The notes beneath the pieces were generated by a model that did not search any database, was not told the DNA's origin, and saw only the letters and a program-made list of their open reading frames with translations. Shown in pieces: positions 21,006 through 29,712 of a DNA stretch of 64,000 nt. Source of the stretch: Peptostreptococcus russellii (lineage in GTDB: Bacteria; Bacillota; Clostridia; Peptostreptococcales; Peptostreptococcaceae); the NCBI RefSeq assembly GCF_003012055.1, contig NZ_JYGE01000007.1:62001-126000 (forward strand), read 5' to 3'. Each line of letters begins with the position of its first letter. The first letter of the stretch is position 1. Position numbers and translations under genes: made by a program.

Positions 21006-21899
21006 ATGAAAGTAGGATATGGATCATGTCCCGGTACTTGTGGGGAGCTAGTGCAGGGATATATTGGAAAAAACGAATATATAAGTTCATACTGTATAGA
21101 TCTGTATTCAAGAGCGACTGTCTCTGAAAAGAAATCAAGTAAAAAGTTTTCAAGACCTAGAAAAAGTAAATCAATAGAGGCATCTTCCCTTGTATTTGAG
21201 TATTTTGGATTGAATAAAAATCAAGTAGACAATCTACACATAAGTATCAAATCAAATATACCTATTGGAAAGGGAATGGCAAGCTCAACTGCAGATATTG
21301 GGGCCTGTATAATGGCAACATTGGATTACTTAGATAAGGATATGAAGGCAGATGAAATATCAAGACTTGTGGCTAAGATAGAGGCTACAGATTCTATATT
21401 TTATCCTGAAGTATGTATATTTGATCCAATTAAAGGTGAAAAAAGAGAGTCTTTGGGCTATTTACCATACAAGAGAATCTTAATATTGGAACCAGAAAAT
21501 CGGATAAATACTATGAAGATGAGAGGTCATAAAGAATACTATAAGCTTTTGAGGGAAAATAAATCAATAACTAAAAAGTCGTTTGAAATGATTAGAGATG
21601 GAATAAAAAAGCAAGATAAAAATCTACTTAGAAAAGCCTGTGAAAATAGTGCTATAGCAAATGAAAATATAAAAAAAACACCATACTTGCGGGAATTAAT
21701 AAAGATATCTAGGGAGTGTGAATGTGGTTTTTTGAATATTTCTCATACTGGAACTGTTATTGGAATTGCCTTAGATGAAAATACAGATGTAGAAAGATTA
21801 ATCCATGAAATCAAACATTCTGAAATATCAAGCGTGTATAAAAAGCAATATATAAGAAAAATTGTGAGAGGTGGATTGAGAAAGGGGAAAGTAAAGTAG
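21006..21899 (+). CDS. pduX: L-threonine kinase, GHMP family
   Basis: 297 residues. Phosphorylates free L-threonine to the substrate of CobD. The GHMP kinase ATP loop is PIGKGMASS (86-94), and GSCPGTCGELVQG at the N-terminus is characteristic of PduX. It sits between cobD and cbiC, completing the aminopropanol arm. Translation start is unusual (see the preceding entry). Its stop abuts the cbiC start. Confidence 0.92.
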   Translation: MKVGYGSCPGTCGELVQGYIGKNEYISSYCIDLYSRATVSEKKSSKKFSRPRKSKSIEASSLVFEYFGLNKNQVDNLHISIKSNIPIGKGMASSTADIGACIMATLDYLDKDMKADEISRLVAKIEATDSIFYPEVCIFDPIKGEKRESLGYLPYKRILILEPENRINTMKMRGHKEYYKLLRENKSITKKSFEMIRDGIKKQDKNLLRKACENSAIANENIKKTPYLRELIKISRECECGFLNISHTGTVIGIALDENTDVERLIHEIKHSEISSVYKKQYIRKIVRGGLRKGKVK

Positions 21900-22538
21900 A
21901 TGGAATATATTAAAAATCCTGGTAGAATAGAAGAAAAAAGCTTTGAAATTATCCAAGATATAATAGATGAAATAAGAGCAGATTATAAGTTTAAAAGTGA
22001 AATAGAAGAAATGATTATAAAAAGAGCTATACATACAACTGCTGACTTTGATTATTTGGATATATTGAAGATTTCAGATGGAGCAGTTGAAAATATATTA
22101 CAGGCTTTAAATAACAAAGCTACTATATATACAGATACAAATATGGCACTGAGCGGAATAAATAAAAGGATATTAGATTGTATAGGATGTAAGTACTATT
22201 GTCTTATATCAGATGAAAAAACAGCAAATCTTGCAAAAGAAAAGCAGATTACAAGGTCAATGGCAGCAGTAGATATAGCTGCACAAGATGAAAATGAAAA
22301 GATATTTATATTTGGAAATGCTCCAACAGCAGTATATAGGGCTATAGAATTAGATAATGAAGGAAAGCTAAATGCTAATGCTATCATAGGTGTTCCAGTG
22401 GGATTTGTGGGTGCACAAGATTCAAAAGAAGAGCTAGTGAACTCGAATATAGAATCTATAGTCTCGCAAGGAAGAAAGGGAGGAAGCAACTTAGCAGCTG
22501 CCATAATAAATGCTATATTATATTACTATTTTAGATAG
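21900..22538 (+). CDS. cbiC: cobalt-precorrin-8 methylmutase
   Basis: 212 residues. Moves the methyl group from C11 to C12, giving cobyrinate. The catalytic His is H45 in RAIHTTADF. GRKGGSNLAAAIINAI near the C-terminus is conserved. The ATG follows the pduX TAG with no gap. Confidence 0.95.
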   Translation: MEYIKNPGRIEEKSFEIIQDIIDEIRADYKFKSEIEEMIIKRAIHTTADFDYLDILKISDGAVENILQALNNKATIYTDTNMALSGINKRILDCIGCKYYCLISDEKTANLAKEKQITRSMAAVDIAAQDENEKIFIFGNAPTAVYRAIELDNEGKLNANAIIGVPVGFVGAQDSKEELVNSNIESIVSQGRKGGSNLAAAIINAILYYYFR

Positions 22539-22668
22539 ATCTACTTTAGTTATAGATATAATTGATGGATTTAAACAATTTTGAGTAATATATATATTAT
22601 TATAGATATTGTAAGTTTGTATAAAACCGCAGTTAGATTTGTATATTTTAGAAAGAGGTGTTCGTAAA

Positions 22669-23229
22669 ATGAGTAAAATAATGATATTACTTCCAAATGG
22701 ATATGAAGAAATTGAAGCTTTAACAGTAGTTGATTTTTGCAGAAGAGCAGGTATAGAAGTTGATATGGTATCAATAACTAATAACCTAGAAACAAAGGGA
22801 GATCACGATATAATTATAAAGGCGGACAAGCTACTAGAAGATGTAAACATAGGTAATTATGACGGTGTAGTAACTCCAGGAGGATATCCAGGAACAATGA
22901 TGTTAAAGGATAATTCTAATGTATTAGAGCTGCTAAAGATGTTTTTTGATGAAAAGAAGTTGGTCGCATCTATCTGTGCAAGCCCTTTAGTTTTAAAGGC
23001 TGCGGGAGTATCTGAGCATATTGAGGGCACAATATTCCCAGGATTAGAAGATCAGATGAATTTTAAAAAGTTTAAGAAAGAGCCAGTAGTTGTCTATAAA
23101 AATGTGATAACATCAAGAGGACCAGCTACAGCAACTTTATTTGCATATTCGATTATTGAATATCTTGCTGGTAAAGAAATGGCAGACAAAATAAAAGAAG
23201 AAACTCTAGCTGATTATATAATAAAGTAA
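22669..23229 (+). CDS. DJ-1/PfpI family protein inside the cobalamin cluster
   Basis: 186 residues of the DJ-1/ThiJ/PfpI fold. The reactive cysteine is C103 in the nucleophile elbow SICASP, with acidic residues E14/E15 nearby in GYEEIEA and TPGGYPGT in the loop. The ATG at 22669 has AGAGGTG 8 bases before it; an upstream TTG at 22639 is less likely. Family members include glyoxalases, deglycases and stress proteins. It has no known step in B12 synthesis, yet lies in the same direction between cbiC and cbiD. The function here is unknown. Confidence 0.88.
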   Translation: MSKIMILLPNGYEEIEALTVVDFCRRAGIEVDMVSITNNLETKGDHDIIIKADKLLEDVNIGNYDGVVTPGGYPGTMMLKDNSNVLELLKMFFDEKKLVASICASPLVLKAAGVSEHIEGTIFPGLEDQMNFKKFKKEPVVVYKNVITSRGPATATLFAYSIIEYLAGKEMADKIKEETLADYIIK

Positions 23230-23325
23230 AGATTGCTTTATTAGAATTAGTTTAGAAAATATTAAATTACTAAATATATAAGTTGTATATATTTTGAATG
23301 TAAAATTATATTTTAGGGAAATAAA

Positions 23326-24495
23326 ATGGAAAAATATGTATATGTAGACGGAAAAAAATATAAAAGAGGATATACAACTGGATCATGTGCAGCGGCTGCC
23401 ACTAAGGCAGCCCTCACAATGATGATTACAGGTATTAAAATAGATAATGTAGAGATTTCTACGCCAAAAGGAATAAATCTTTTAATTGATGTATTTAATC
23501 AAAAAATTGGAAAAGAGTCGGCTCAGTGTTGTGTTATAAAGGACGCAGGAGATGATATTGATGCGACGAATAATATGGAAATTTATTCTAAAGTGGAAAT
23601 AATCAATACAGAGGATATTCCCACTGTTTGTGCTGTGAAAATTCATGACTATTTAGAGATAAGTTCAGGGATTGGCATAGGTATAGTTACCAAAAAAGGT
23701 CTAAGTACAGAAGTTGGAAGGCCAGCTATCAATCCTGTACCTTTGAAAATGATAGCTAGTGAGATAGAAAAAATTATAGATGAATATGCTATAGATATTG
23801 ATGAGTACTTACAAAATAGAAAGATATTAGTGACAATATCAGCTCCAATGGGTGAAAAAATAGCACTTGATACCTTCAACTCTAATCTTGGAATTGTTGG
23901 TGGAATATCTATAATAGGTACGAGTGGTATAGTTGAGCCTATGAGTGAGGAAGGTTGGAAGAAGGCACTCTCAGCCGAACTATCAATAAAAGCAGAAGAG
24001 GGTTTAGAAGAAATAATATTAGTTCCAGGTAATATTGGATATGATATTATGACTAAAGTTTATAAAAAAAATGAAGAAAACATAGTTAAAATGAGCAATT
24101 TTATAGGTTATATGCTGATGGAATCCAAAAGATTGGCTTTTAAAAAAATAATAATTGCAGGGCATATAGGTAAGCTAATTAAATTATCTGCAGGTATTAC
24201 AAATACACACAGTAGGATAGCAGATGCGAGAAAAGAAATAATGATAGCAAATTTAGCATTATTGGGGGCAAGCCAAAGTGTTTTAAAAGAAATAGACTCT
24301 TGTCTTACAACTGATGCTATGATAACAATAATAAAAGAAAATAATATGGAAGAAGTATTTAAAGTGATATCTCAGAAGGCTTCAGATAGGGCTTGGAATT
24401 ATATGAGAGAAGGAAAAGAAGACATAAAAGTAGAAGTTTATATGCTTTCTATGGAGGGAGAACTTCTAGGAATAGGAAGAACAAATTTTCATTGA
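23326..24495 (+). CDS. cbiD: cobalt-precorrin-5B C1-methyltransferase
   Basis: 389 residues, the usual length of CbiD, with the N-terminal KRGYTTGSCAAAATKAA and GIVGGISIIGTSGIVEPMS stretches typical of the family. It methylates C1 of the ring after CbiG action and replaces the aerobic CobF, which marks the pathway as anaerobic. Confidence 0.95.
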   Translation: MEKYVYVDGKKYKRGYTTGSCAAAATKAALTMMITGIKIDNVEISTPKGINLLIDVFNQKIGKESAQCCVIKDAGDDIDATNNMEIYSKVEIINTEDIPTVCAVKIHDYLEISSGIGIGIVTKKGLSTEVGRPAINPVPLKMIASEIEKIIDEYAIDIDEYLQNRKILVTISAPMGEKIALDTFNSNLGIVGGISIIGTSGIVEPMSEEGWKKALSAELSIKAEEGLEEIILVPGNIGYDIMTKVYKKNEENIVKMSNFIGYMLMESKRLAFKKIIIAGHIGKLIKLSAGITNTHSRIADARKEIMIANLALLGASQSVLKEIDSCLTTDAMITIIKENNMEEVFKVISQKASDRAWNYMREGKEDIKVEVYMLSMEGELLGIGRTNFH

Positions 24496-24835
24496 TTTAA
24501 GAGTTATATGATAAAGATACTAATAAAATCTAACTTTAAAAAAAGAACAGAAAAATATAAGTAATAAAGAGAAAGAGCAGTAAAGAAAAAAGTAATAAAA
24601 AATAAACAATAAAAAAATAAGCAATAAAAAGTAAACATAATAAAAAAATAGATAAATAATAAATATAACAAAAAGTTAGTAGAAGAAATAAAGAGAAAAT
24701 GATAAAAAATAAGTATAAAAATAAGTATAAAAAAAGAAATATATAAGCAATAATAGTAAATATAACAAGATAGAGAAGAATAATCATAATAAATATTAAG
24801 ATTTTATATAAAATCAAAAGAGTTAGGAGAATTAA
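24496..24835 (+). repeat. A-rich, C-poor low-complexity spacer
   Basis: No gene. The plus strand is almost only A, T and some G, with loosely repeated words such as AATAAGTATAAAAATAAG and AAGCAATAAAAA. No clear period. An open frame on the minus strand here is a by-product of this composition. Confidence 0.6.
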
Positions 24836-25441
24836 ATGTTATATATTGTAGGAATAGGTCCAGGCAATAATAAATATATTACAGAAGTTGCAAAGGAAAT
24901 AATAGATAATTCTGAAATAATAATTGCTGGAAAGAGAAATATTGAAGCTCTTGGTAATATAGAAAAAGAAATATTTTATATCTCATCTAATCTAAATGAA
25001 ATGAAAAATTATATTTTAAATAATGCACAAAAAAATATTGTGGTTTTAGCGTCAGGTGATCCATTAATATATGGTATAGCATCTTATATAAATAGAGAAT
25101 TAGAAGGAAAAATTGATATAAAGATTATTGCAGGTATAAGCTCTATTCAATATGCATTTTCTGCATTTGCTATAGATATGAACGATGTATATATAAGCAG
25201 CTCGCACGGAAGAGAGCCAGACTATGACTTTATTTTAATGCATAAAAAGATAGCTATGGTAACGGATAAAAATATAGGACCATATGAAATAGCTCAAGAA
25301 ATTAAGAATAGAAATATGCTTTATGATATGTATATAGGCGAGAATCTATCATATCCTAACGAGAGATTAGAAATTACCAATTCCAATGATATAAAAAATC
25401 GAGATTATAAAATGTCGCTTGTAATCTTAATAAAAAAATAA
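24836..25441 (+). CDS. cbiE: cobalt-precorrin-7 C5-methyltransferase
   Basis: 201 residues of the SAM-dependent tetrapyrrole methylase fold, with VGIGPGN at the N-terminus and LASGDPLIYGIA in the SAM site. Followed by cbiT, its usual partner, which is fused to it in some organisms (CobL) but separate here. Ribosome binding site AGGAG. Confidence 0.93.
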   Translation: MLYIVGIGPGNNKYITEVAKEIIDNSEIIIAGKRNIEALGNIEKEIFYISSNLNEMKNYILNNAQKNIVVLASGDPLIYGIASYINRELEGKIDIKIIAGISSIQYAFSAFAIDMNDVYISSSHGREPDYDFILMHKKIAMVTDKNIGPYEIAQEIKNRNMLYDMYIGENLSYPNERLEITNSNDIKNRDYKMSLVILIKK

Positions 25442-25580
25442 ATCTTCTTGATTTTAGCAATAAAGATATCTTTAAAAGTTTAAGTAAAGTAATGCTATTG
25501 TGCTAGTGATTAAAATGTGTATAGAAGCTTAAGTACAGTAATTTAAAAAATATTTAATAATATTATTTATGGAGTAAAGA

Positions 25581-26138
25581 ATGAAAAACAGTGAGTTTAT
25601 ATTAGAAAAGGTTCCAATTACAAAAGAAGAAATAAGGGCAGTATCAATTTCAAAATTAGAGTTGCTTGGAGCAAAGAAATTTATAGATATAGGATCAGGA
25701 ACTGGGAGTATAACTGTTGAAACAGCTATTAATTATCCTAATTTAGAGATAGTATCTATAGAAATAGAAAAATCTGCCTTTGAATTGAGTAGAAAAAATA
25801 TAGAAAAATTCAAACTGAAAAATGTCAAACAAATTCAGGGTATGGCACCGTTATACGAAGAAAATTTCAAGGATATAGATGCTATATTTATAGGTGGTAG
25901 TAAGAAAAATCTAAAAGAAATATTAGAGTGGTCTTATTCAATATTGAGATATGGTGGGAAAATAGTAGCAAATTTTATACTTTTAGAGAGCTTTTTTGAA
26001 TGTAAGTCTATATTAGAGGAATGTGGATATAAAAATATAGAGGTAAGTCAAATTTCTGTATCAAATATGGAAAGATTGGGCAAGGGAAACTATTTTAAAC
26101 CACAAAACACAATATTTATAGTATCAGCTAGTAAGTAA
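25581..26138 (+). CDS. cbiT: cobalt-precorrin-6B C15-methyltransferase (decarboxylating)
   Basis: 185 residues of the class I methyltransferase fold. SAM motif I is DIGSGTGSITVE from residue 36; FIGGSKKNLKEIL follows. The N-terminal VPITKEEIRA is typical of CbiT. It methylates C15 and decarboxylates the C12 acetate. Confidence 0.93.
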   Translation: MKNSEFILEKVPITKEEIRAVSISKLELLGAKKFIDIGSGTGSITVETAINYPNLEIVSIEIEKSAFELSRKNIEKFKLKNVKQIQGMAPLYEENFKDIDAIFIGGSKKNLKEILEWSYSILRYGGKIVANFILLESFFECKSILEECGYKNIEVSQISVSNMERLGKGNYFKPQNTIFIVSASK

Positions 26139-26204
26139 AATTTCAAAATAAAATATTTTTATGCTGAGTAGGATAAGCTTTAAAAAAGGAAAAAGGGTGA
26201 AAAA

Positions 26205-26969
26205 ATGGAAAAAATATATTTTGTAGGTGCAGGGCCAGGAGATAAAGAGTTGATAACATTGAAGGGTTACAAGCTTCTTTCAAAGGCAGATATAGTAATA
26301 TATGCAGGTTCTTTGGTAAATCCAGAACTATTAGATTATTGTAGGAAAGGCTGTCTATTATATGATAGTGCAACTATGAGTTTAGAGGAAATAATAGAAG
26401 TGATGAGTGAAGGGGCTAGTCAGGATAAGCTGGTAGTAAGACTTCAAACTGGTGATATATCCATATACGGATCTATCAGAGAGCAAGCTGAGGAGCTTAA
26501 AAAATTAAATATTGAATATGAGAGTATAGCAGGTGTGAGCTCATTTTTAGGTGCTGCAGCTTCTTTAGGAATAGAATATACTGTACCAGAGATATCTCAG
26601 AGCTTGATTATAACGAGAATGGAAGGAAGAACTCCAGTGCCAGAACTTGAAAAGTTGGAGTTATTTGCAAAACACAAAACGTCAATGGCAATATTTTTGT
26701 CGGTTCAAGGTATAGAAAAAGTGGTAGAGAAGTTGCTAGAGGGTGGATACAGTGAAAGTACGCCAGTAGCAGTGGTATATAAGGCGACTTGGAGAGATGA
26801 AAAAACAGTATCTGGAAGCTTATCAGATATTGTGGCTAAAGTGAAGAGTGAAGGTATTAAAAAAACAGCCTTAATATTGGTTGGGGATTTTCTGGGGGAT
26901 GAGTATAATTATTCCAAATTATATGATAAAAGTTTTTCTCATGAGTACAGAAAGGCTACAATTGATTAA
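26205..26969 (+). CDS. cbiF: cobalt-precorrin-4 C11-methyltransferase
   Basis: 254 residues. Tetrapyrrole methylase with [31 protein letters not shown], and [18 protein letters not shown], which is typical of CbiF/CobM. Length is normal. Ribosome binding site AAGGGTG. Confidence 0.95.
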   Translation: MEKIYFVGAGPGDKELITLKGYKLLSKADIVIYAGSLVNPELLDYCRKGCLLYDSATMSLEEIIEVMSEGASQDKLVVRLQTGDISIYGSIREQAEELKKLNIEYESIAGVSSFLGAAASLGIEYTVPEISQSLIITRMEGRTPVPELEKLELFAKHKTSMAIFLSVQGIEKVVEKLLEGGYSESTPVAVVYKATWRDEKTVSGSLSDIVAKVKSEGIKKTALILVGDFLGDEYNYSKLYDKSFSHEYRKATID

Positions 26970-27144
26970 AAAATTATGCTATAATAATTCACTGTGCTTA
27001 AAAATAAGCAAAGATATATAAAAGTGAAAAACTATGAATAAGTATAAAAAGGGTAGAAAAGGATATATAAATAAAAGAATGAGAAATATTTATATATTTT
27101 TTATCTTGCAATACTTACTTAACTTACTTAAAAGAGGTGACACT

Positions 27145-28209
27145 ATGATTATCAAATATATTTACATAACAAGCAATTCAGAAAAACTTGCTAAAAAACT
27201 AAATGAAAGTATTATGAAAGATGTCAAGTTTGAAGGAGAAATTCTTGATGGAGAAGTTATATCATTTAAAGAATTTAAATCAGATAAAAAAAGTATATTT
27301 GATAATGCCGATTTCTTAGTATTTATTATGGCAACGGGAATAGTTGTAAGAACAATAGCTGACTTACTAGAGGATAAACTAAAGGATCCAGCTATTGTGG
27401 TGATGGATGAGTTGGCTTTAAATGTTATCAGCTTAGTTGGAGGTCATGTGGCTGGAGCCAATGAACTAACTAAAATATTAGCAGAAGGCTTATCTTCAAA
27501 TCCTGTAATAACAACGTCTACTGATGTTAATAATAAGGGTGCACTTGATCTTATTGCAAAAAAGTTAGATATTAAAGTTGCTGGACTAAGAAAAGAGTGT
27601 TTAAGGGTAAATTCATCTCTAATAAAGGGAAGGCTTGTAAATATATTTGTTCAGAGTGACTATGTATATTTATTGGAAAATATGCTAAGTGGTTTTAATG
27701 TTTTTGAAAATATTAATGATTTTAAGGAAAAATATATTAATAGAGAATTGGGAGAAAATCAAGAAATCTTTGTTATAATAACAGATAATGAGAGACTTAT
27801 TTCAAAAGCTAATAAGGATATTATAAAGATTATTCCAAGGAGAAATATGCTAGGTGTCGGATGTAGAAAAAATATGGACTCAGATATTTTTGAAGAAAAT
27901 GTTTTAAAACACTTATTTGATAATAATATTTCTATTAAATCAGTAAAAAAGATAGCAAGTATAGATATTAAAGAGAATGAAAAATGTATTGGAGACTTTG
28001 CAGAAAAATATAATTTGGAAAAGGTATTTTTCAGTGCTGAGAAATTGTCATTGTATGATAATTTATATGAAGGATCCGATTTTGTAAAAAAAACAGTAGG
28101 AGTTTATTCTGTATCGGAGCCATCATGTCATATAATATCTGACGGAAATATAATAGCAGAAAAGTATAAGTCAAATGGAATTACAGTTTCAATTGGGAGG
28201 AAAAAATGA
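27145..28209 (+). CDS. cbiG: cobalt-precorrin-5A hydrolase
   Basis: 354 residues from ATG 27145, which has AGAGGTG 6 bases ahead; a longer frame from 27034 adds a basic/hydrophobic stretch unlike the family. CbiG opens the delta-lactone and releases acetaldehyde. MATGIVVRTIADLLEDKLKDPAVV-type sequence and GGHVAGANELT in the N-terminal half, and LGVGCRKNM in the C-terminal half (CobE-like), are recognisable. Its stop overlaps the cbiH start by 4 bases. Confidence 0.93.
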   Translation: MIIKYIYITSNSEKLAKKLNESIMKDVKFEGEILDGEVISFKEFKSDKKSIFDNADFLVFIMATGIVVRTIADLLEDKLKDPAIVVMDELALNVISLVGGHVAGANELTKILAEGLSSNPVITTSTDVNNKGALDLIAKKLDIKVAGLRKECLRVNSSLIKGRLVNIFVQSDYVYLLENMLSGFNVFENINDFKEKYINRELGENQEIFVIITDNERLISKANKDIIKIIPRRNMLGVGCRKNMDSDIFEENVLKHLFDNNISIKSVKKIASIDIKENEKCIGDFAEKYNLEKVFFSAEKLSLYDNLYEGSDFVKKTVGVYSVSEPSCHIISDGNIIAEKYKSNGITVSIGRKK

Positions 28210-28931
28210 TTTATGTAGTAGGTACAGGGCCTGGTAATGAACAGTATATGACACAAGAGGCCTTGGAGGCTATTGAAAAATGCGACATTATAGTTGGATA
28301 TAAGACCTATATCAAATTGATAAAGCATTTATTAGTTGACAAAAAAATAGTGGAAAATGGAATGAGGCAGGAGAAAGAAAGATGTTTAGAAGCTCTAGAA
28401 CTTTCCAGTCAAGGTAAAAAAGTTGCCCTAATAAGTGGTGGAGACTCTGGAATATACGGAATGGCTGGATTAATATTAGAACTAAATTCCAAGAGAGAAG
28501 TAGCAGAAGAAGTAAAGATTGTTCAAGGTGTAAGCTCTAGTATATCAGCAGCTTCAGTACTTGGTGCGCCTCTTATGCATGACTTTTGTCAAATAAGTCT
28601 TAGTGATTTAATGACACCTTGGAGCATAATAGAAAAAAGAATAAAGTTGGCTTCTGATGCTGATTTTGTAATATGTATATATAATCCTAGGAGCAAGGGA
28701 AGAAGTGAGCATCTTAAAATGGCATTTGAAATAATGAGTCAGTACAAATCACTTGATACACCTGTTGGGATAGTTAAAAACGCAGGCAGAGATAATCAAG
28801 AAATCTATATAAGCAATATTAGAGATATGGATTACGAAATATGTGATATGTCTACTATGGTAATAGTTGGCAACAAAAAATCTTATATAGATAATGGGAA
28901 AATAATTACACCGAGGGGGTATAATATATGA
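28206..28931 (+). CDS. cbiH: cobalt-precorrin-3B C17-methyltransferase
   Basis: 241 residues. Tetrapyrrole methylase with VVGTGPGNEQYMT at the start, ISGGDSGIYGMAG in the SAM site and FVICIYNPRSKGR further on. Causes ring contraction together with methylation at C17. Overlaps both cbiG and cbiJ by 4 bases, showing tight coupling. Confidence 0.95.
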   Translation: MIYVVGTGPGNEQYMTQEALEAIEKCDIIVGYKTYIKLIKHLLVDKKIVENGMRQEKERCLEALELSSQGKKVALISGGDSGIYGMAGLILELNSKREVAEEVKIVQGVSSSISAASVLGAPLMHDFCQISLSDLMTPWSIIEKRIKLASDADFVICIYNPRSKGRSEHLKMAFEIMSQYKSLDTPVGIVKNAGRDNQEIYISNIRDMDYEICDMSTMVIVGNKKSYIDNGKIITPRGYNI

Positions 28932-29692
28932 TACTAGTTCTAGGAGGAACATCAGATAGCTTGAAAATTTGTGATCGCCTATCTGAAATAGGAATAAGTG
29001 ACTTTATACTATCAGTTGCAACTGAATTTGGTAGAGAGCTAGCTGAATCACATGCAAAAGAAATAGTAAATGGTAAGATGGACAAAGAAGAAATGGTAGA
29101 TTTTATTAAGGAAAACGAAATAAGGCAGGTAATAGATGCAACACATCCTTATGCAGTAGAAGTATCAAGAAATGCAATCGATGCCTGTGAAGAGGCAGAT
29201 ATTAAATATATAAGATTTGAAAGAAAATCCTTGTTAGAAGAGATAAAATATCAAGGTGAGTTTGTAGTAGATACAATAGAAGAAGCCTGCAATATGATAA
29301 TGAATCACGAAGAGTGGGAAAATGTATTTATTGCGATAGGAAGTAAAAATTTAGGAACTTATGTCAAATTATTAAAGTCAAAAACACTTACAGCCAGAGT
29401 TCTTCCAACTAGTGATGTTCTTAGAAACTGTGAGGCTATGGGTTTAAATGCAGACAATATATTGGCTATAAAAGGTCCATTTAGCAAGGAAATAAATGTA
29501 GCTATATTAAAACATGCTAAAGTAGATGTTGTTATAACTAAAGAAAGTGGATTTGCGGGAGGATTCTTAGATAAAGTTGAGGCTTGCGAAGAAGTTGGTA
29601 TACCCATCATAATAATAAAAAGAAAAACAATAGACTATCAAAGAGTTGTTCATGAGATAGATGAAATAGAGGAAAGTTTAATATTTGGATAA
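28928..29692 (+). CDS. cbiJ: cobalt-precorrin-6A reductase
   Basis: 254 residues. NAD(P)H-dependent reduction of cobalt-precorrin-6A. Motifs LVLGGTSDS at the N-terminus, DATHPYAVEVS and ITKESGFAGGFLDKVEA are those of CbiJ/CobK. ATG at 28928 overlaps the cbiH stop. Confidence 0.94.
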   Translation: MILVLGGTSDSLKICDRLSEIGISDFILSVATEFGRELAESHAKEIVNGKMDKEEMVDFIKENEIRQVIDATHPYAVEVSRNAIDACEEADIKYIRFERKSLLEEIKYQGEFVVDTIEEACNMIMNHEEWENVFIAIGSKNLGTYVKLLKSKTLTARVLPTSDVLRNCEAMGLNADNILAIKGPFSKEINVAILKHAKVDVVITKESGFAGGFLDKVEACEEVGIPIIIIKRKTIDYQRVVHEIDEIEESLIFG

Positions 29693-29712
29693 AATTAAGA
29701 AAAGAGGTGTGT

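Noticed and set aside
24536-24817. Minus-strand 93-residue hydrophobic frame
   Set aside because: Low-complexity complement of an A-rich spacer, composed of Leu, Ile, Phe and Tyr only.
27034-27144. N-terminal extension of CbiG
   Set aside because: Basic/hydrophobic stretch unlike the family; the ATG at 27145 has a proper ribosome binding site.
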